A stretch of 19,707 nucleotides of DNA from Bacteroidetes bacterium QH_10_64_37 (GCA_003023105.1 PXSZ01000074.1:1-19707), one strand, 5' to 3'; positions 9,001-16,018 are shown, counted from the first letter of the stretch. Notes: generated by a model from the letters alone, not told the origin. Numbers and translations are program-made.

Positions 9001-9210
9001 CTCGGACTCGGTCACCGACGTGAGCCCCTTCTCGAAGGCCTGTTTCGCATTGTGGAAGGTGTTGTAGTAGGCCGTAAAGTCGTCGTACTGGCGACCGACA
9101 AGGGTGCCTCGACTGCAGCCCACTGCCAGTGCTCCCAGCCCCAGGAGGATTCCAACGGTCCAGAGGGAGCGGATCGAAGGCGGGAATCGACGACGAAGAA
9201 AACGACCCAT
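6031..9210 (-). CDS. PorW/SprE-like TPR lipoprotein with long disordered tail
   Basis: A 1059-residue exported lipoprotein. The N-terminus has an Arg-rich start, a hydrophobic core and a lipobox ending at Cys32 (ALAVGC). The region after it (QYDDFTAYYNTFHNAKQAFE, 41-60) and the block GFLFHRDPALVQQG...WGDRPRVDNWRR (486-518) resemble the PorW/SprE lipoproteins that support type IX secretion in Bacteroidota. TPR-like helices run through about 93-365, 570-655, 668-720 and a last pair near 924-955. A very basic linker (433-470) and a Ser/Asp/Thr/Pro/Arg-rich tail (about 740-1059) appear disordered; the tail includes a 7-residue repeat of type AHPDSLQ at 886-913. Lipid anchoring and the TPRs suggest an envelope scaffold. 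Family placement is from remembered motifs; no other type IX genes are in the window. Confidence 0.75.
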   Translation of the reverse strand: MGRFLRRRFPPSIRSLWTVGILLGLGALAVGCSRGTLVGRQYDDFTAYYNTFHNAKQAFEKGLTSVTESESDIDRARYISVFPDPQAGSGGSAFEKAIRKSADLLRNHPNSKWVDDALLLIGRSRYYQQNYAGAAQKFREVIALEGEREGEARFRLARTLVAADQYSEAAEALRTGLEQEDDFGTWTARMRVVRGELFVRQETWADAETALSRGLEGSLPEEAGARAAFLLGQVRETLDDLDGARAAYRQVLKYDPTYQLAFAARLGAIEMQGRKGEAEKALDRLESLERGDNTPEMRGRIARVRAHLYRAQDRPDRAKRTLTTVLRAENTPRGAVQGRIHYDLATLYRETYENFTQAAAHFDTAATALSSGSDRGGSRTDQGVQMLPRAPTDAADQAERYQGLADRSQAVARMDSLLRLGRMPSSKFQEAVERIRKRRLKQQKREAQARRRRQRRFRGGAREEPRRGQSSQPRQNAVQTRGSDAGFLFHRDPALVQQGRRQFEQTWGDRPRVDNWRRVNAIQGSSGPSTAAEEEAGGEAQQAGGRGPSGPVVDLSAVPRDSASRAEMEKNRAVARYRLANALFRDAARPDSAETWFLLILEQDREHPVTKKALYGLAQAQRAQGDTTGARKAYRQIVKEYPGTPYAKRARQQLGRERATPTSNLTTGQADSAYAQAYETWQKGNLDAALEKFLAVAKTHPETSTAPRALLAAGVVYHRSARQDTSRRPGTRFERYVDSLAQSHAGPPTGPDAGADTTGAAQEATPSPERPPTDTADVPDRPQRRADTTAGPAPPKRMTPQSEPPSDTMAADSTGASRPVPDTSSGEGTGPQALRRRVDSTDVDRQDRAPRRSDSTTMRSPVALRDTTVHPRQETDSVRSKTGQRAHPDSLQARSDSLRARPNSAQAHPDSVQAGPEQKRSTSPLEILLTYLTEQYSGTPAAKRAQALLAHLKKDRAAADSSARDSARSDSVRSKTPSPTGPPSDSTVAAAPSDTTPAPRGESRSTPPSDSTARPRRRPSDTTRSAEGTPRPVRRRDSTAIPTPDSTGSLPSSDSSGTR
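6472..6555 (-). repeat. 21-base coding repeat (four 7-residue units)
   Basis: Inside the TPR lipoprotein, residues 886-913 read as AHPDSLQ, ARSDSLR, ARPNSAQ and AHPDSVQ, four diverged copies of one 7-residue unit. The repeat lies in the disordered tail. It is evidence that the tail grows by tandem duplication. Confidence 0.7.
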
Positions 9211-9254
9211 GATGACCCGTCAACCGCGTCGGGCAAAGCGAGGAGGGCGTGCTG

Positions 9255-9284
9255 GGACATACAATGACAACCCCTCCCGGAGGG
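9255..9284 (-). terminator. Possible weak pyk terminator
   Basis: Past the pyk stop the minus strand has CCCTCC and GGAGGG around a single base, followed by GTTGTCATTGT. The stem is tight and the T content modest, so this is a weak candidate at best. It is the only hairpin-like sequence between pyk and the TPR gene. Confidence 0.25.
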
Positions 9285-9315
9285 ATCCCTTCCGCCAGTG
9301 CCAAGCTGCTCCCCC

Positions 9316-10746
9316 TCACTTCACAGAGCTGACGTGGACGGTGTTCGTCCGGCCTCGCGCGGGCAGCGGCATCCCTACGGTAATGACCACCTGGCCGCCC
9401 GCCTCTACAAGGTCGTGTTCGTGAAGCACGCTGTGGACCCGAGCAATGCCCTGATCGGTGTCCTGCTGGAAGGGGATGTAGAAGGCCTTCGTCCCCCAGA
9501 GGCTTCCCAGTTGCGCGACGACGCGCTGATTGTCGGTAAACGCGTAGATGGGCATGCTGGGGCGGTGCCGGGCGATCGCTCGCGCGGTGGTCCCCGAGTT
9601 CGTCAGGCAACAGAGCGCCTCCGCCCCCACCTGTTCGGCGAGGCGGCAGGCCGTAAAGCTCACGCTGTCGGTCACGCTCCCTTCCCGCTCAAGCTGGTCG
9701 GGGACCATGGTCAGAGAGCGGCGCTGCTCGGACCAGTAGTCTTCGGCCTGCCGGATGATCTGGTTCATGGCCTCTACCACCCGGACGGGGTGATTGCCCA
9801 CGGCCGTCTCGGCGGACAACATCACCGCGTCGCTGCCGTCGAGCACCGCGTTGGCCACGTCGCTCGCCTCGGCCCGGGTGGGCCGGGGATCCTCCACCAT
9901 GCTCTCCAGCATCTGCGTGGCGGTAATGACTGGCTTGGCCGCCGCCATGCCCTTCCGGATGAGGCGCTTTTGCGTGCCCGGCACCTCCTCCATCGGCATC
10001 TCGATCCCGAGGTCGCCCCGGGCCACCATAATGCCGTCCGCCACGTCCAGAATGTCGTCGATGTTGCGGACAGCCTGCGGCTTCTCGATTTTGGCAATCA
10101 CACTGGTATTCTTGCCCGCCTCGTTGATGCGGTGGACCAGGGCCTCGATGTCGGACCGCTCCTGCACAAAGGAGAGCGCCACCACGTCCACGCCCAATTC
10201 GAGCCCGAGCTCCAGGTCTTTCAGGTCCTTCTCGGTCATCGGGGGCGTCGAGGTCCGGAGATCGGGCAAATTCACCCCCTTCCGGGACCGGAGCGGCCCG
10301 CCCTCCACGACGGTCGCCCGCAGTTCCGAGTTGCGTTTCCCCGTCACCTCCAGCTCAAGCAGCCCGTCATCGATTAAAATCCGTTCGCCCTCCCCGGCAT
10401 CCTGCACCAGCGAGTCGTAATCGATAAAGATGCGATCCCCCGTCGTCTCCTCCGGGGCCTCGGTCGTCACCACCACCTCCTCCCCCTCGCGTAGCACGAC
10501 GGAGCCATTTCGGACCTCCCCAACCCGAATCTTTGGCCCCTGCAGGTCTTGCAGAATTGTGACGGCCGTCCCCTCCGCCTGCGCGGCCTCCCGAACTTGC
10601 TCGATTCGCTCGGCGTGCTCCTCGTGGCTGCCGTGCGAAAAGTTCATGCGCGCCACGTCCATCCCCGCCGCCACGAGGCGACGAATGGTCTCCGGGTCCG
10701 TCGTGGCCGGCCCGAGGGTGCAGACGATTTTCGTTCGGCGGTCCAT
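9316..10746 (-). CDS. pyk: Pyruvate kinase
   Basis: Catalyses the last step of glycolysis, phosphoenolpyruvate plus ADP to pyruvate plus ATP, in the cytoplasm. From the ATG at 10746 the product is 476 residues, normal for bacterial enzymes, and starts MDRRTKIVCTLGPAT as the family does. Substrate residues around MNFSHG (34-39), the active-site signature with Lys219 and Glu221 (SVIAKIEKPQ) and the metal/phosphate loop VARGDLG (241-247) are present, followed by MLESM and a C-terminal domain ending in an Ala/Arg-rich loop. An upstream in-frame ATG at 10806 would add 20 residues of no family match. The gene stands alone between a TPR lipoprotein gene and a site-2 protease gene on the same strand. 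Confidence 0.97.
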   Translation of the reverse strand: MDRRTKIVCTLGPATTDPETIRRLVAAGMDVARMNFSHGSHEEHAERIEQVREAAQAEGTAVTILQDLQGPKIRVGEVRNGSVVLREGEEVVVTTEAPEETTGDRIFIDYDSLVQDAGEGERILIDDGLLELEVTGKRNSELRATVVEGGPLRSRKGVNLPDLRTSTPPMTEKDLKDLELGLELGVDVVALSFVQERSDIEALVHRINEAGKNTSVIAKIEKPQAVRNIDDILDVADGIMVARGDLGIEMPMEEVPGTQKRLIRKGMAAAKPVITATQMLESMVEDPRPTRAEASDVANAVLDGSDAVMLSAETAVGNHPVRVVEAMNQIIRQAEDYWSEQRRSLTMVPDQLEREGSVTDSVSFTACRLAEQVGAEALCCLTNSGTTARAIARHRPSMPIYAFTDNQRVVAQLGSLWGTKAFYIPFQQDTDQGIARVHSVLHEHDLVEAGGQVVITVGMPLPARGRTNTVHVSSVK

Positions 10747-10748
10747 AC

Positions 10749-10820
10749 TTGAAGAGCGTTGAGTAGAAGAGTGCGAGCCGAGCGCCGGTCCGAGCGTCCC
10801 GTCCATGAGCGCCTCTTCAA
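10749..10820 (-). other. Imperfect hairpin in the pyk leader
   Basis: TTGAAGAG (10749-10756) is complementary to CTCTTCAA (10813-10820), with two more pairs past a one-base bulge. One arm ends 3 bases before the pyk ATG, so the fold could affect initiation. The stem is short enough to occur by chance in a window of this size. Confidence 0.3.
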
Positions 10821-10884
10821 CGTAGAAGAACAGCGATAGAAATGCGTGACGAGCGCCGGGTCCTCCTCAATTCCTCAAACGTCT

Positions 10885-12057
10885 TCACGGGAGGGCCGTG
10901 GACCCAGGGGACGCGGCTCCACCCGACCGTTCGGGCACCGGCGTGTCCGAAAGACGGTCCGGTCGCCCGGTGCGGGCCCGCGTCTCCAGGGCGCTCGACA
11001 CCATGATGAGCTCCCCGACATTTTCGAGCGTCAGCAGCCCGACGAGCCGATTGTCGTCGACCACCGGCACGGTCGATCGGCTTTCCACACTCATCTGCTG
11101 AAAGACCTCATCGAGCGGAGCACCGGGCTCAGTGGTAAAGAAGTCCCGATCCGCCACCTCGGCCACAGGCGTGTCACGGTCACGGTCGGAGAGCGACTGA
11201 ATGAGCTGCTTGCGGCGAAGAATGCCCACGATCCGCCCGTCCTCCACAACGGGAAAATCATGATCCGTCCCGGCCAGAAGCTCATCGGCCGCATCGTTGA
11301 GCGTATCGTCGACGGCGAGGGTCACAAACCGGGTCACCATGGCCTGCCGCACGGGCGTCCCCTCGGTGAAGGACCGGTACATGGCCTGCTGCGACTCCTG
11401 CTGCGCGCCCACGTAGACGAAGAGGGCGATGAACAGAAGGATGGGATTGAACCATATGATCCCGACCAGGCCGAACAGGATGGCCATGGCCTGTCCCACA
11501 TTGGCCGCCGTCTGGGTGGCCTGCGCGTAATCCTGACGCAGTCCGAGGAGGGCCCGAAGGACGCGCCCCCCGTCCATGGGAAACGCCGGAAGCAGGTTGA
11601 AGCCGGCCAGCACGGCGTTGATCCACATGAGAGACGCGATCAGGTGCTGCCCGGGCGACTGGAGGGCGCCGGGGGCAAAGGTGCCGCCCGTACCGAGGAG
11701 CAGGAGGGCGAGCACTGCGGTGATCACAATATTGACTGCCGGCCCGCCGATGGCAATCCAGAATTCTTTCATCGGCTCCGACGGAATGCGCTCCAGCCGC
11801 GCGAGCCCGCCAATGGGATAGAGCGTAATGCTCCGGGTGGGGACCCCGAAGCGCCGCGCCGTCAGCGCGTGCCCCAGCTCGTGCAAAATGACGCAGAGGA
11901 AGATGGCCAGAATAAGCCCCATCCCTGAAATGGCGGCGCCGAGGCTCTGGCTCTGCACATAATAATACGCGAAGATGGCGGCGACGAGCAGCAGGAAGGT
12001 CCAGTGCAGGAAGATTCCGATCCCGTACACGGACCCGATTTTGAGGGATCGTTTCAT
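10885..12057 (-). CDS. Site-2 intramembrane metalloprotease with two CBS domains
   Basis: Membrane protease of the S2P/SpoIVFB family (M50) that cuts substrates within the membrane. The 390-residue protein has several hydrophobic segments in its first 220 residues, the zinc motif HELGH (59-63) and the third-ligand motif NLLPAFPMDGGR (154-165, Asp162). Two CBS modules follow at about 240-290 and 297-352; in other proteins such modules bind adenine nucleotides and tune activity. The tail is Pro/Gly/Ser-rich. This architecture is common in archaea and bacteria, but substrates are usually unknown; no sigma or anti-sigma factor lies nearby. It is divergent from the TrkA-C protein gene across 190 bases. 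The ATG at 12057 gives the family start MKRSLKIGSVYGIGIFLHWT. Confidence 0.92.
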   Translation of the reverse strand: MKRSLKIGSVYGIGIFLHWTFLLLVAAIFAYYYVQSQSLGAAISGMGLILAIFLCVILHELGHALTARRFGVPTRSITLYPIGGLARLERIPSEPMKEFWIAIGGPAVNIVITAVLALLLLGTGGTFAPGALQSPGQHLIASLMWINAVLAGFNLLPAFPMDGGRVLRALLGLRQDYAQATQTAANVGQAMAILFGLVGIIWFNPILLFIALFVYVGAQQESQQAMYRSFTEGTPVRQAMVTRFVTLAVDDTLNDAADELLAGTDHDFPVVEDGRIVGILRRKQLIQSLSDRDRDTPVAEVADRDFFTTEPGAPLDEVFQQMSVESRSTVPVVDDNRLVGLLTLENVGELIMVSSALETRARTGRPDRLSDTPVPERSGGAASPGSTALP

Positions 12058-12238
12058 TCGCCTATGGGAGTTGATCGGCAGAAGAGGGGTATGTGAACGG
12101 GGACTCGTGCACCCACGGTTCCGCTGATCATGTCTCCTCCGATCTCTCGGAATGGTTCAGGACACGCCGCAAATGAAGAACATTTTCCCGCCGTGCAAGT
12201 GCGTAACGCAGTGAACTTCCGGTATTTCCCAGACGATC

Positions 12239-12245
12239 GAGGAAG
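12239..12245 (+). promoter_or_regulatory. Shine-Dalgarno sequence deciding the start at 12248
   Basis: GAGGAAG lies just before the ATG at 12248 with typical spacing. It supports this start over upstream GTG codons. It is notable because almost every other gene in the window lacks such a site. Confidence 0.65.
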
Positions 12246-12247
12246 CT

Positions 12248-13012
12248 ATGGCTGCCGTCGTCTCCCTTCTCCTCGTGGTGGCCCTCTCCATGCTCGTAAT
12301 TCGCATCGGAGCAGTGGCCTTCACGATGACGGGACTTTCAGAGGAGATATCGAAGTTTCAGGCCCTGTCTGCATTCTCCGGGGCGGGGTTTACGACTGAC
12401 GAGGCAGAAACCACCGTCAAAACGCCAGCGCGCCGCCGGATCGTGGCATTGCTCATACGCCTCGGGTCCGCCGGGGTGGTCACCTCGATTGCTACGCTGT
12501 TGCTCTCTTTCATCGGGGCGGGGGAAGCAACTTCTCAGCGCTTACTGGCGCTCGTGCTCGGTGTGGTTGTGCTCGTTGGACTGGCCCAAAGCGAGGTGCT
12601 GAATCGAGTACTGACCCCGCTGATCGAGGGGGGGCTCGCACGCTATACCCAACTGGACCTTCAGGACTACGCCGAGCTCCTCGGTCTACGGGACGACTAC
12701 CGGGTCGTCGAAATCGAAGTGGGGTCGGACACCTGGTTGGCGGATCAGGAACTGAACGAACTCAATCTCACAGCAGAGGGGGTGCTCGTGCTTGGCGTCA
12801 AACGAGCCGGTGAGGATTATATCGGAGCGCCGCCGCCCGACTTTCGTCTCCGTGAGGAGGATCGCCTAATCGTGTATGGTCGCGAACACCGGTTGGACGA
12901 GCTTTCGACCCGAAGCTCTGGCAATGAGGCTGCTCACAGCGATGCAATGGCCGAACACGACCGCGATCTGTCCGAGCAGCGAGAGAGGATTGAAGAAATG
13001 ACCGCAGCGTAA
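12248..13012 (+). CDS. Membrane protein with Trk/Ktr-like pore-loop motif and TrkA-C domain
   Basis: A 254-residue protein, not assigned to a named gene. Hydrophobic segments lie at about 4-25, 65-90 and 97-115. Between the first and second is FQALSAFSGAGFTT (37-50), which resembles the selectivity-filter loops of Trk/Ktr potassium transporters (SAFxxAGF). A TrkA-C (RCK-C) type domain covers about 150-220 and includes DRLIVYG, a module that gates potassium channels by ligand binding. The C-terminus is acidic and probably helical. Known Trk/Ktr pores need four loops in one chain, so this would have to assemble as an oligomer, or act as an accessory or ligand-sensing membrane protein. Its stop lies only 18 bases from the stop of the convergent lipoprotein gene. 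The 190 bases upstream show no clear promoter. Confidence 0.75.
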   Translation: MAAVVSLLLVVALSMLVIRIGAVAFTMTGLSEEISKFQALSAFSGAGFTTDEAETTVKTPARRRIVALLIRLGSAGVVTSIATLLLSFIGAGEATSQRLLALVLGVVVLVGLAQSEVLNRVLTPLIEGGLARYTQLDLQDYAELLGLRDDYRVVEIEVGSDTWLADQELNELNLTAEGVLVLGVKRAGEDYIGAPPPDFRLREEDRLIVYGREHRLDELSTRSSGNEAAHSDAMAEHDRDLSEQRERIEEMTAA

Positions 13013-13030
13013 GCTCTTGCCCGTGATGCA

Positions 13031-13966
13031 TCAGGGCCGCTCCTTCACGCGGGCCAGCCTGGGCCAGAGGTTCTCCTCCCAGTACGGCGTGCGGAGGTGC
13101 TCCACCAGCGACATGCGATAGCGCCCGCTCTCGGCACGCATCCGGACGAGGAGCCGCTCCGGACCCGTCCCTCGCCAGTACGTCTCGGTCGCGGCGCTCT
13201 CTTCGCCGATGAGGGAGGGCACGGCGGCCTCGTAGGTTACGGCGATGCGCTCGGTCTCGTGCGATCCCGCTTCCGTCCCCACCGTCTCGGTCCCCGCCCG
13301 TACCGCCCGGGCCAGCACGTGCGCGCCGCTGTCCGCTACGGCGACGGAAAAGGAGAGCGTATCTGTTTCGCTGAAGTCGAGCCCTCGAATCAGCAGGGGA
13401 ATTTGGGCGGGAGGATACGAATTGGGCTGCGGGGAAAAGGACGTGCGGCGGTTGCCGTAGTCGTCGCTGCGCTTGCGCACCTCGAGGGGGCCGTCCGGCG
13501 GAAAGTCAAGCTCGCGGTACAGGTTCGAGCACCAATCGAAGCTCGTGAACGACTGCTTGAAGGGCCGCAGGTCCTTCTGCCGCGCATTGACGACCCAGTT
13601 GCGCTTGTACTGATAGGAGCCGCTCTCAAGCTCGTAGAAGAAGGCGTATTTGAACGACGAGACGCCCGATCCGTCCGTTATCTTCGTCATCTTGGCGGGG
13701 CTGAACCGGTGCTTCACCAGGTACGTCCCCACCGTGAACCGCTGCTCGTTGGCTCGCCCGTACTGGTCGCGGGTGCGCTCTACGCGGTAGAAGGCCACCT
13801 CGGCCTGCCCATCGTTCCACAGATCAGCCGTCAGGTACGACGAGTCCGTAACGGCAGCGTACTCCTTTCCCGAATCCGGAGCCGCGGAGGGGCTCGTGCA
13901 CCCCACCAGCAGGGTTCCGACGAGAATCAGCAGAGCAAGCGAGCACCAACGCAACGACGGGGACAT
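13031..13966 (-). CDS. Lipoprotein of the family often labelled 'septum formation inhibitor Maf'
   Basis: A 311-residue probable lipoprotein with signal MSPSLRWCSLALLILVGTLL and a lipobox ending at Cys23 (LVGC). The pattern of the mature part (AEVAFYRVERTRDQYG..., VGTYLVKHRF near residues 75-90, a Tyr/Phe-rich middle and a WC pair near residue 145) recalls a widespread Bacteroidota lipoprotein that databases often call 'septum formation inhibitor Maf'. It has none of the features of the cytoplasmic Maf nucleotide pyrophosphatase, so that name is probably an annotation error and the true function is unknown. A GTG at 13999, directly after the tspO stop, is an alternative start but would add 11 residues before the signal peptide. 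It follows tspO by 33 bases and is likely co-transcribed. Confidence 0.8.
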   Translation of the reverse strand: MSPSLRWCSLALLILVGTLLVGCTSPSAAPDSGKEYAAVTDSSYLTADLWNDGQAEVAFYRVERTRDQYGRANEQRFTVGTYLVKHRFSPAKMTKITDGSGVSSFKYAFFYELESGSYQYKRNWVVNARQKDLRPFKQSFTSFDWCSNLYRELDFPPDGPLEVRKRSDDYGNRRTSFSPQPNSYPPAQIPLLIRGLDFSETDTLSFSVAVADSGAHVLARAVRAGTETVGTEAGSHETERIAVTYEAAVPSLIGEESAATETYWRGTGPERLLVRMRAESGRYRMSLVEHLRTPYWEENLWPRLARVKERP

Positions 13967-13999
13967 GGGAGTACAGGGAGGTTGGATCAAGAAAATCAC

Positions 14000-14494
14000 T
14001 CAGTTCAATGCCCAGATGGCGACGTTTAGCGCGAGGGCGTAGGTAACCCACGCCAGGTACGGCGCGAGCAACCACCCGGCGGCCGACCGAATGCGGAAGA
14101 ACCGATCCAGCGTCCAGGCCAACGTGCCCCACAGGAAAAGGATGACGACGAGGCCGAGGGCGGGCGACCGCGCCCCGAAGAAGGCGAACGACCACCCCGC
14201 GTTGAGCACGAGCTGCACGCCGAAGGCCGTAAGTGCGCTCTGCACCCGCACGCGGTGGAGACCGCAGCGCCAGACCAGGAAAGCAGACAGGCCCATCAGG
14301 GCGTACAGCAGGGTCCAGACCGGCGCGAATACCCAGTTTGGCGGGGTGAAGCTCGGCTTGGTCAGCGTGGGGTACCAGGTGGCTACGGAGGTCTGAGTGG
14401 CCCATCCGGCCAGAAGCCCGACGGCCTCACAGAGCAGGACGGCCCCGAGGGCCTTGCCCAGGAGAACGAGCGTTTTGCGCTGGTCGTCAAACAT
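14000..14494 (-). CDS. tspO: TspO/MBR family membrane protein
   Basis: Five-helix membrane protein of the translocator protein family, known to bind porphyrins and cholesterol-like ligands and to modulate tetrapyrrole or stress responses in bacteria. From the ATG at 14494 the product is 164 residues, the usual size. Hallmarks are WYPTLTKPSFTPPNWVFAPV (40-59), the LYALMGLSA helix, LNAGWSFAFFG and the final APYLAWVTYALALNVAIW. The frame is open upstream to 14680 but that part has no family resemblance. It appears to be the first gene of a two-gene unit with the lipoprotein. HemB, which makes porphobilinogen, is encoded about 4 kb away on the other strand; a functional link is possible but only inferred. 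Confidence 0.95.
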   Translation of the reverse strand: MFDDQRKTLVLLGKALGAVLLCEAVGLLAGWATQTSVATWYPTLTKPSFTPPNWVFAPVWTLLYALMGLSAFLVWRCGLHRVRVQSALTAFGVQLVLNAGWSFAFFGARSPALGLVVILFLWGTLAWTLDRFFRIRSAAGWLLAPYLAWVTYALALNVAIWALN

Positions 14495-14790
14495 GAACGA
14501 GGCTCTGGGTGGGCGAATAGAACCACGGACGGAAAGATAGGCACCGTCCCGGACTATTTCAGTGTCCCCATCGAAAGCCGGCTGAGGCGGAATGCGCTGC
14601 CTGAAGAACGCCAAGCGAACGCACCCGAGCGTGACCCGTACCCCATGCGAACCACGCTGGACGCTGTATAAGGGCTGCACTTCGACCTAACAGCCGCACT
14701 CGGATCTCTTTCTGGAGAGGTGCCCGAAGAAAACCGTGTGCCTCCAGCTCTTCATTTCCCTTCGCTTACTCTCTTCAAGCCCCTTTTCCC
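14495..14790. other. Divergent spacer between tspO and the methyltransferase gene
   Basis: These 296 bases should contain promoters for both divergent genes. I see no gene, strong hairpin or clear promoter. A TATAAG box at about 14667 has no convincing partner. Confidence 0.5.
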
Positions 14791-15432
14791 ATGAATCCTC
14801 ACAAGACCATTTTGCACGTCGTACTCTTGCTCAGCCTGATCCTGGTCGGTGTGGGCCCGCTGCCCGGACACGCTCAACAGACGGACACGAGCGACATCTC
14901 TTCGACCTCGGTGCCCGGCCTGACGGTGCCCTCCGAGGCACAGGAGTCGGACGTGCCGTACGTCCCGACCCCGAACCCGGTCGTGAACCGAATGCTGGAG
15001 GTGGCCAACATCGACAGCAACGACGTTGTCTACGACCTTGGAAGCGGGGACGGGCGCATCGTGATCCAGGCCGCCAAAAAGTACGGCGCCCGAGGCGTGG
15101 GCATTGAGATCGATCCCGACCTGGTCGAGAAAGCTCGAAAGAATGCCCGCGAGGCCGGGGTGAGCAACCTGGTCGAGTTTCGACGGACGGACCTCTTCGA
15201 GACCGACATCAGCGACGCGACGGCGGTGACGCTGTATCTGCTGCCCTCCGTCAATAAGAAGCTCCGACCAAAGCTGTTTCAGGAGCTGGAACCCGGCACG
15301 CCGGTGGTGTCCCACGACTTCGACATGGGCGAGTGGGCACCGGAGGAAACGGCGGAAATGGACGGCGACACCATTTACCGCTGGATCATTCCGGAGGAGG
15401 TCCCCGATCACCTGCAAGAGGAAGAACAGTGA
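14791..15432 (+). CDS. SAM-dependent methyltransferase with a Sec signal peptide
   Basis: A 213-residue protein. The first 28 residues form a signal peptide (hydrophobic core 8-22, likely cut after GHA at 28), followed by a Ser/Thr/Asp-rich linker. The rest is a class I methyltransferase: VPYVPTPNPVVNRMLEVA (55-72), motif I YDLGSGDGRI (81-90), acidic residue E106 at the end of the second strand (GVGIEID), then TLYLLP (147-152) and GTPVVSHDFDMG (169-180). The DLGSGDGRIV block resembles the family related to mitochondrial lysine methyltransferases (FAM173/ATPSCKMT). Many bacterial homologues keep the VPYVPTP start. Export is odd, because SAM is made in the cytoplasm; the N-terminus might instead be a membrane anchor. 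The substrate is unknown. It is convergent with hisI. Confidence 0.88.
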   Translation: MNPHKTILHVVLLLSLILVGVGPLPGHAQQTDTSDISSTSVPGLTVPSEAQESDVPYVPTPNPVVNRMLEVANIDSNDVVYDLGSGDGRIVIQAAKKYGARGVGIEIDPDLVEKARKNAREAGVSNLVEFRRTDLFETDISDATAVTLYLLPSVNKKLRPKLFQELEPGTPVVSHDFDMGEWAPEETAEMDGDTIYRWIIPEEVPDHLQEEEQ

Positions 15433-15483
15433 GCGAGGCCCTGGTACCTAACCCAAGTTGCGACCTACGTGCTTTTTTCGGTA

Positions 15484-15574
15484 GGACGGCAGACGGAAGA
15501 CCGCGGGATAACGGCACTCTTCGGCGGTCCGGGGCCGAAGGTCATCCCGTGTGACTGTCCGCGGTCGGCCGTCC
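15484..15574. repeat. Nested palindromic element between the methyltransferase gene and hisI
   Basis: Outer arms GGACGGC (15484-15490) and GCCGTCC (15568-15574) enclose GACCGCGG (15499-15506) and CCGCGGTC (15559-15566), which enclose a hairpin CTTCGGC (15519-15525) and GCCGAAG (15534-15540). All three pairs are perfect, so about 91 bases could fold into one long branched or bulged stem on either strand. It lies between two convergent genes and has no T run, so it could be a Rho-assisted or bidirectional terminator, a repeat element or a small RNA. Confidence 0.6.
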
Positions 15575-15622
15575 CCGACAGTAGCATTGGGGCAAAATGA
15601 TTAACCCCGGAACTTGGATTAC

Positions 15623-16018
15623 CTATGACTCGCCGTACACCTCGTCCGGATCGAACACTTTTTCCCCGTCCGCGACGAGGGTCTCGTTGTCCGCCCGGCG
15701 GAAGAAGCAGGACCGGTAGCCGGTGTGACAGGCGCCCCCCTCCTGCCGCACCTTGAACAGGAGCGCGTCCCCATCGCAGTCCACCCGCACCTCTTCGACG
15801 GCCTGCGTGTGGCCGCTCGTCTGGCCCTTCACCCAGCGCTCCCGGCGCGAGCGGCTCCAGTACACCATGCGGTCCGTGTCCAGTGTTTCACGGAGCGTGT
15901 CGGCGGTCATGTAGGCCATCATGAGCACCTGATCGGTCTCGACGTCCTGCACGATGGCGGGGACGAGGCCGTCGGCGTCGAACGTGACGGCGTCGAGAAG
16001 CGGATTGGGAGACGGCAT
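15623..16018 (-). CDS. hisI: Phosphoribosyl-AMP cyclohydrolase
   Basis: Third step of histidine biosynthesis: opens the purine ring of phosphoribosyl-AMP to give ProFAR, in the cytoplasm. From the ATG at 16018 the product is 131 residues, the size of stand-alone HisI; there is no HisE pyrophosphohydrolase domain fused to it. Signatures are [20 protein letters not shown] (51-70), the metal-binding DCDGD (80-84) and the zinc cysteines C81, C97 and C104 ([14 protein letters not shown]). The frame stays open upstream but that stretch is antisense to yidD and has no family match. No other his gene is in the window. It is divergent from yidD across 246 bases. Confidence 0.97.
   Translation of the reverse strand: MPSPNPLLDAVTFDADGLVPAIVQDVETDQVLMMAYMTADTLRETLDTDRMVYWSRSRRERWVKGQTSGHTQAVEEVRVDCDGDALLFKVRQEGGACHTGYRSCFFRRADNETLVADGEKVFDPDEVYGES

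Noticed and set aside
7804..9267. Plus-strand frame of 487 codons opposite the TPR lipoprotein
   Set aside because: No motif or signal; the minus-strand frame has a lipobox, TPRs and family motifs.
13024..13033. Palindrome TGATGCATCA between two convergent stops
   Set aside because: Only 10 bases; likely chance, and the 18-base gap leaves no room for a terminator.
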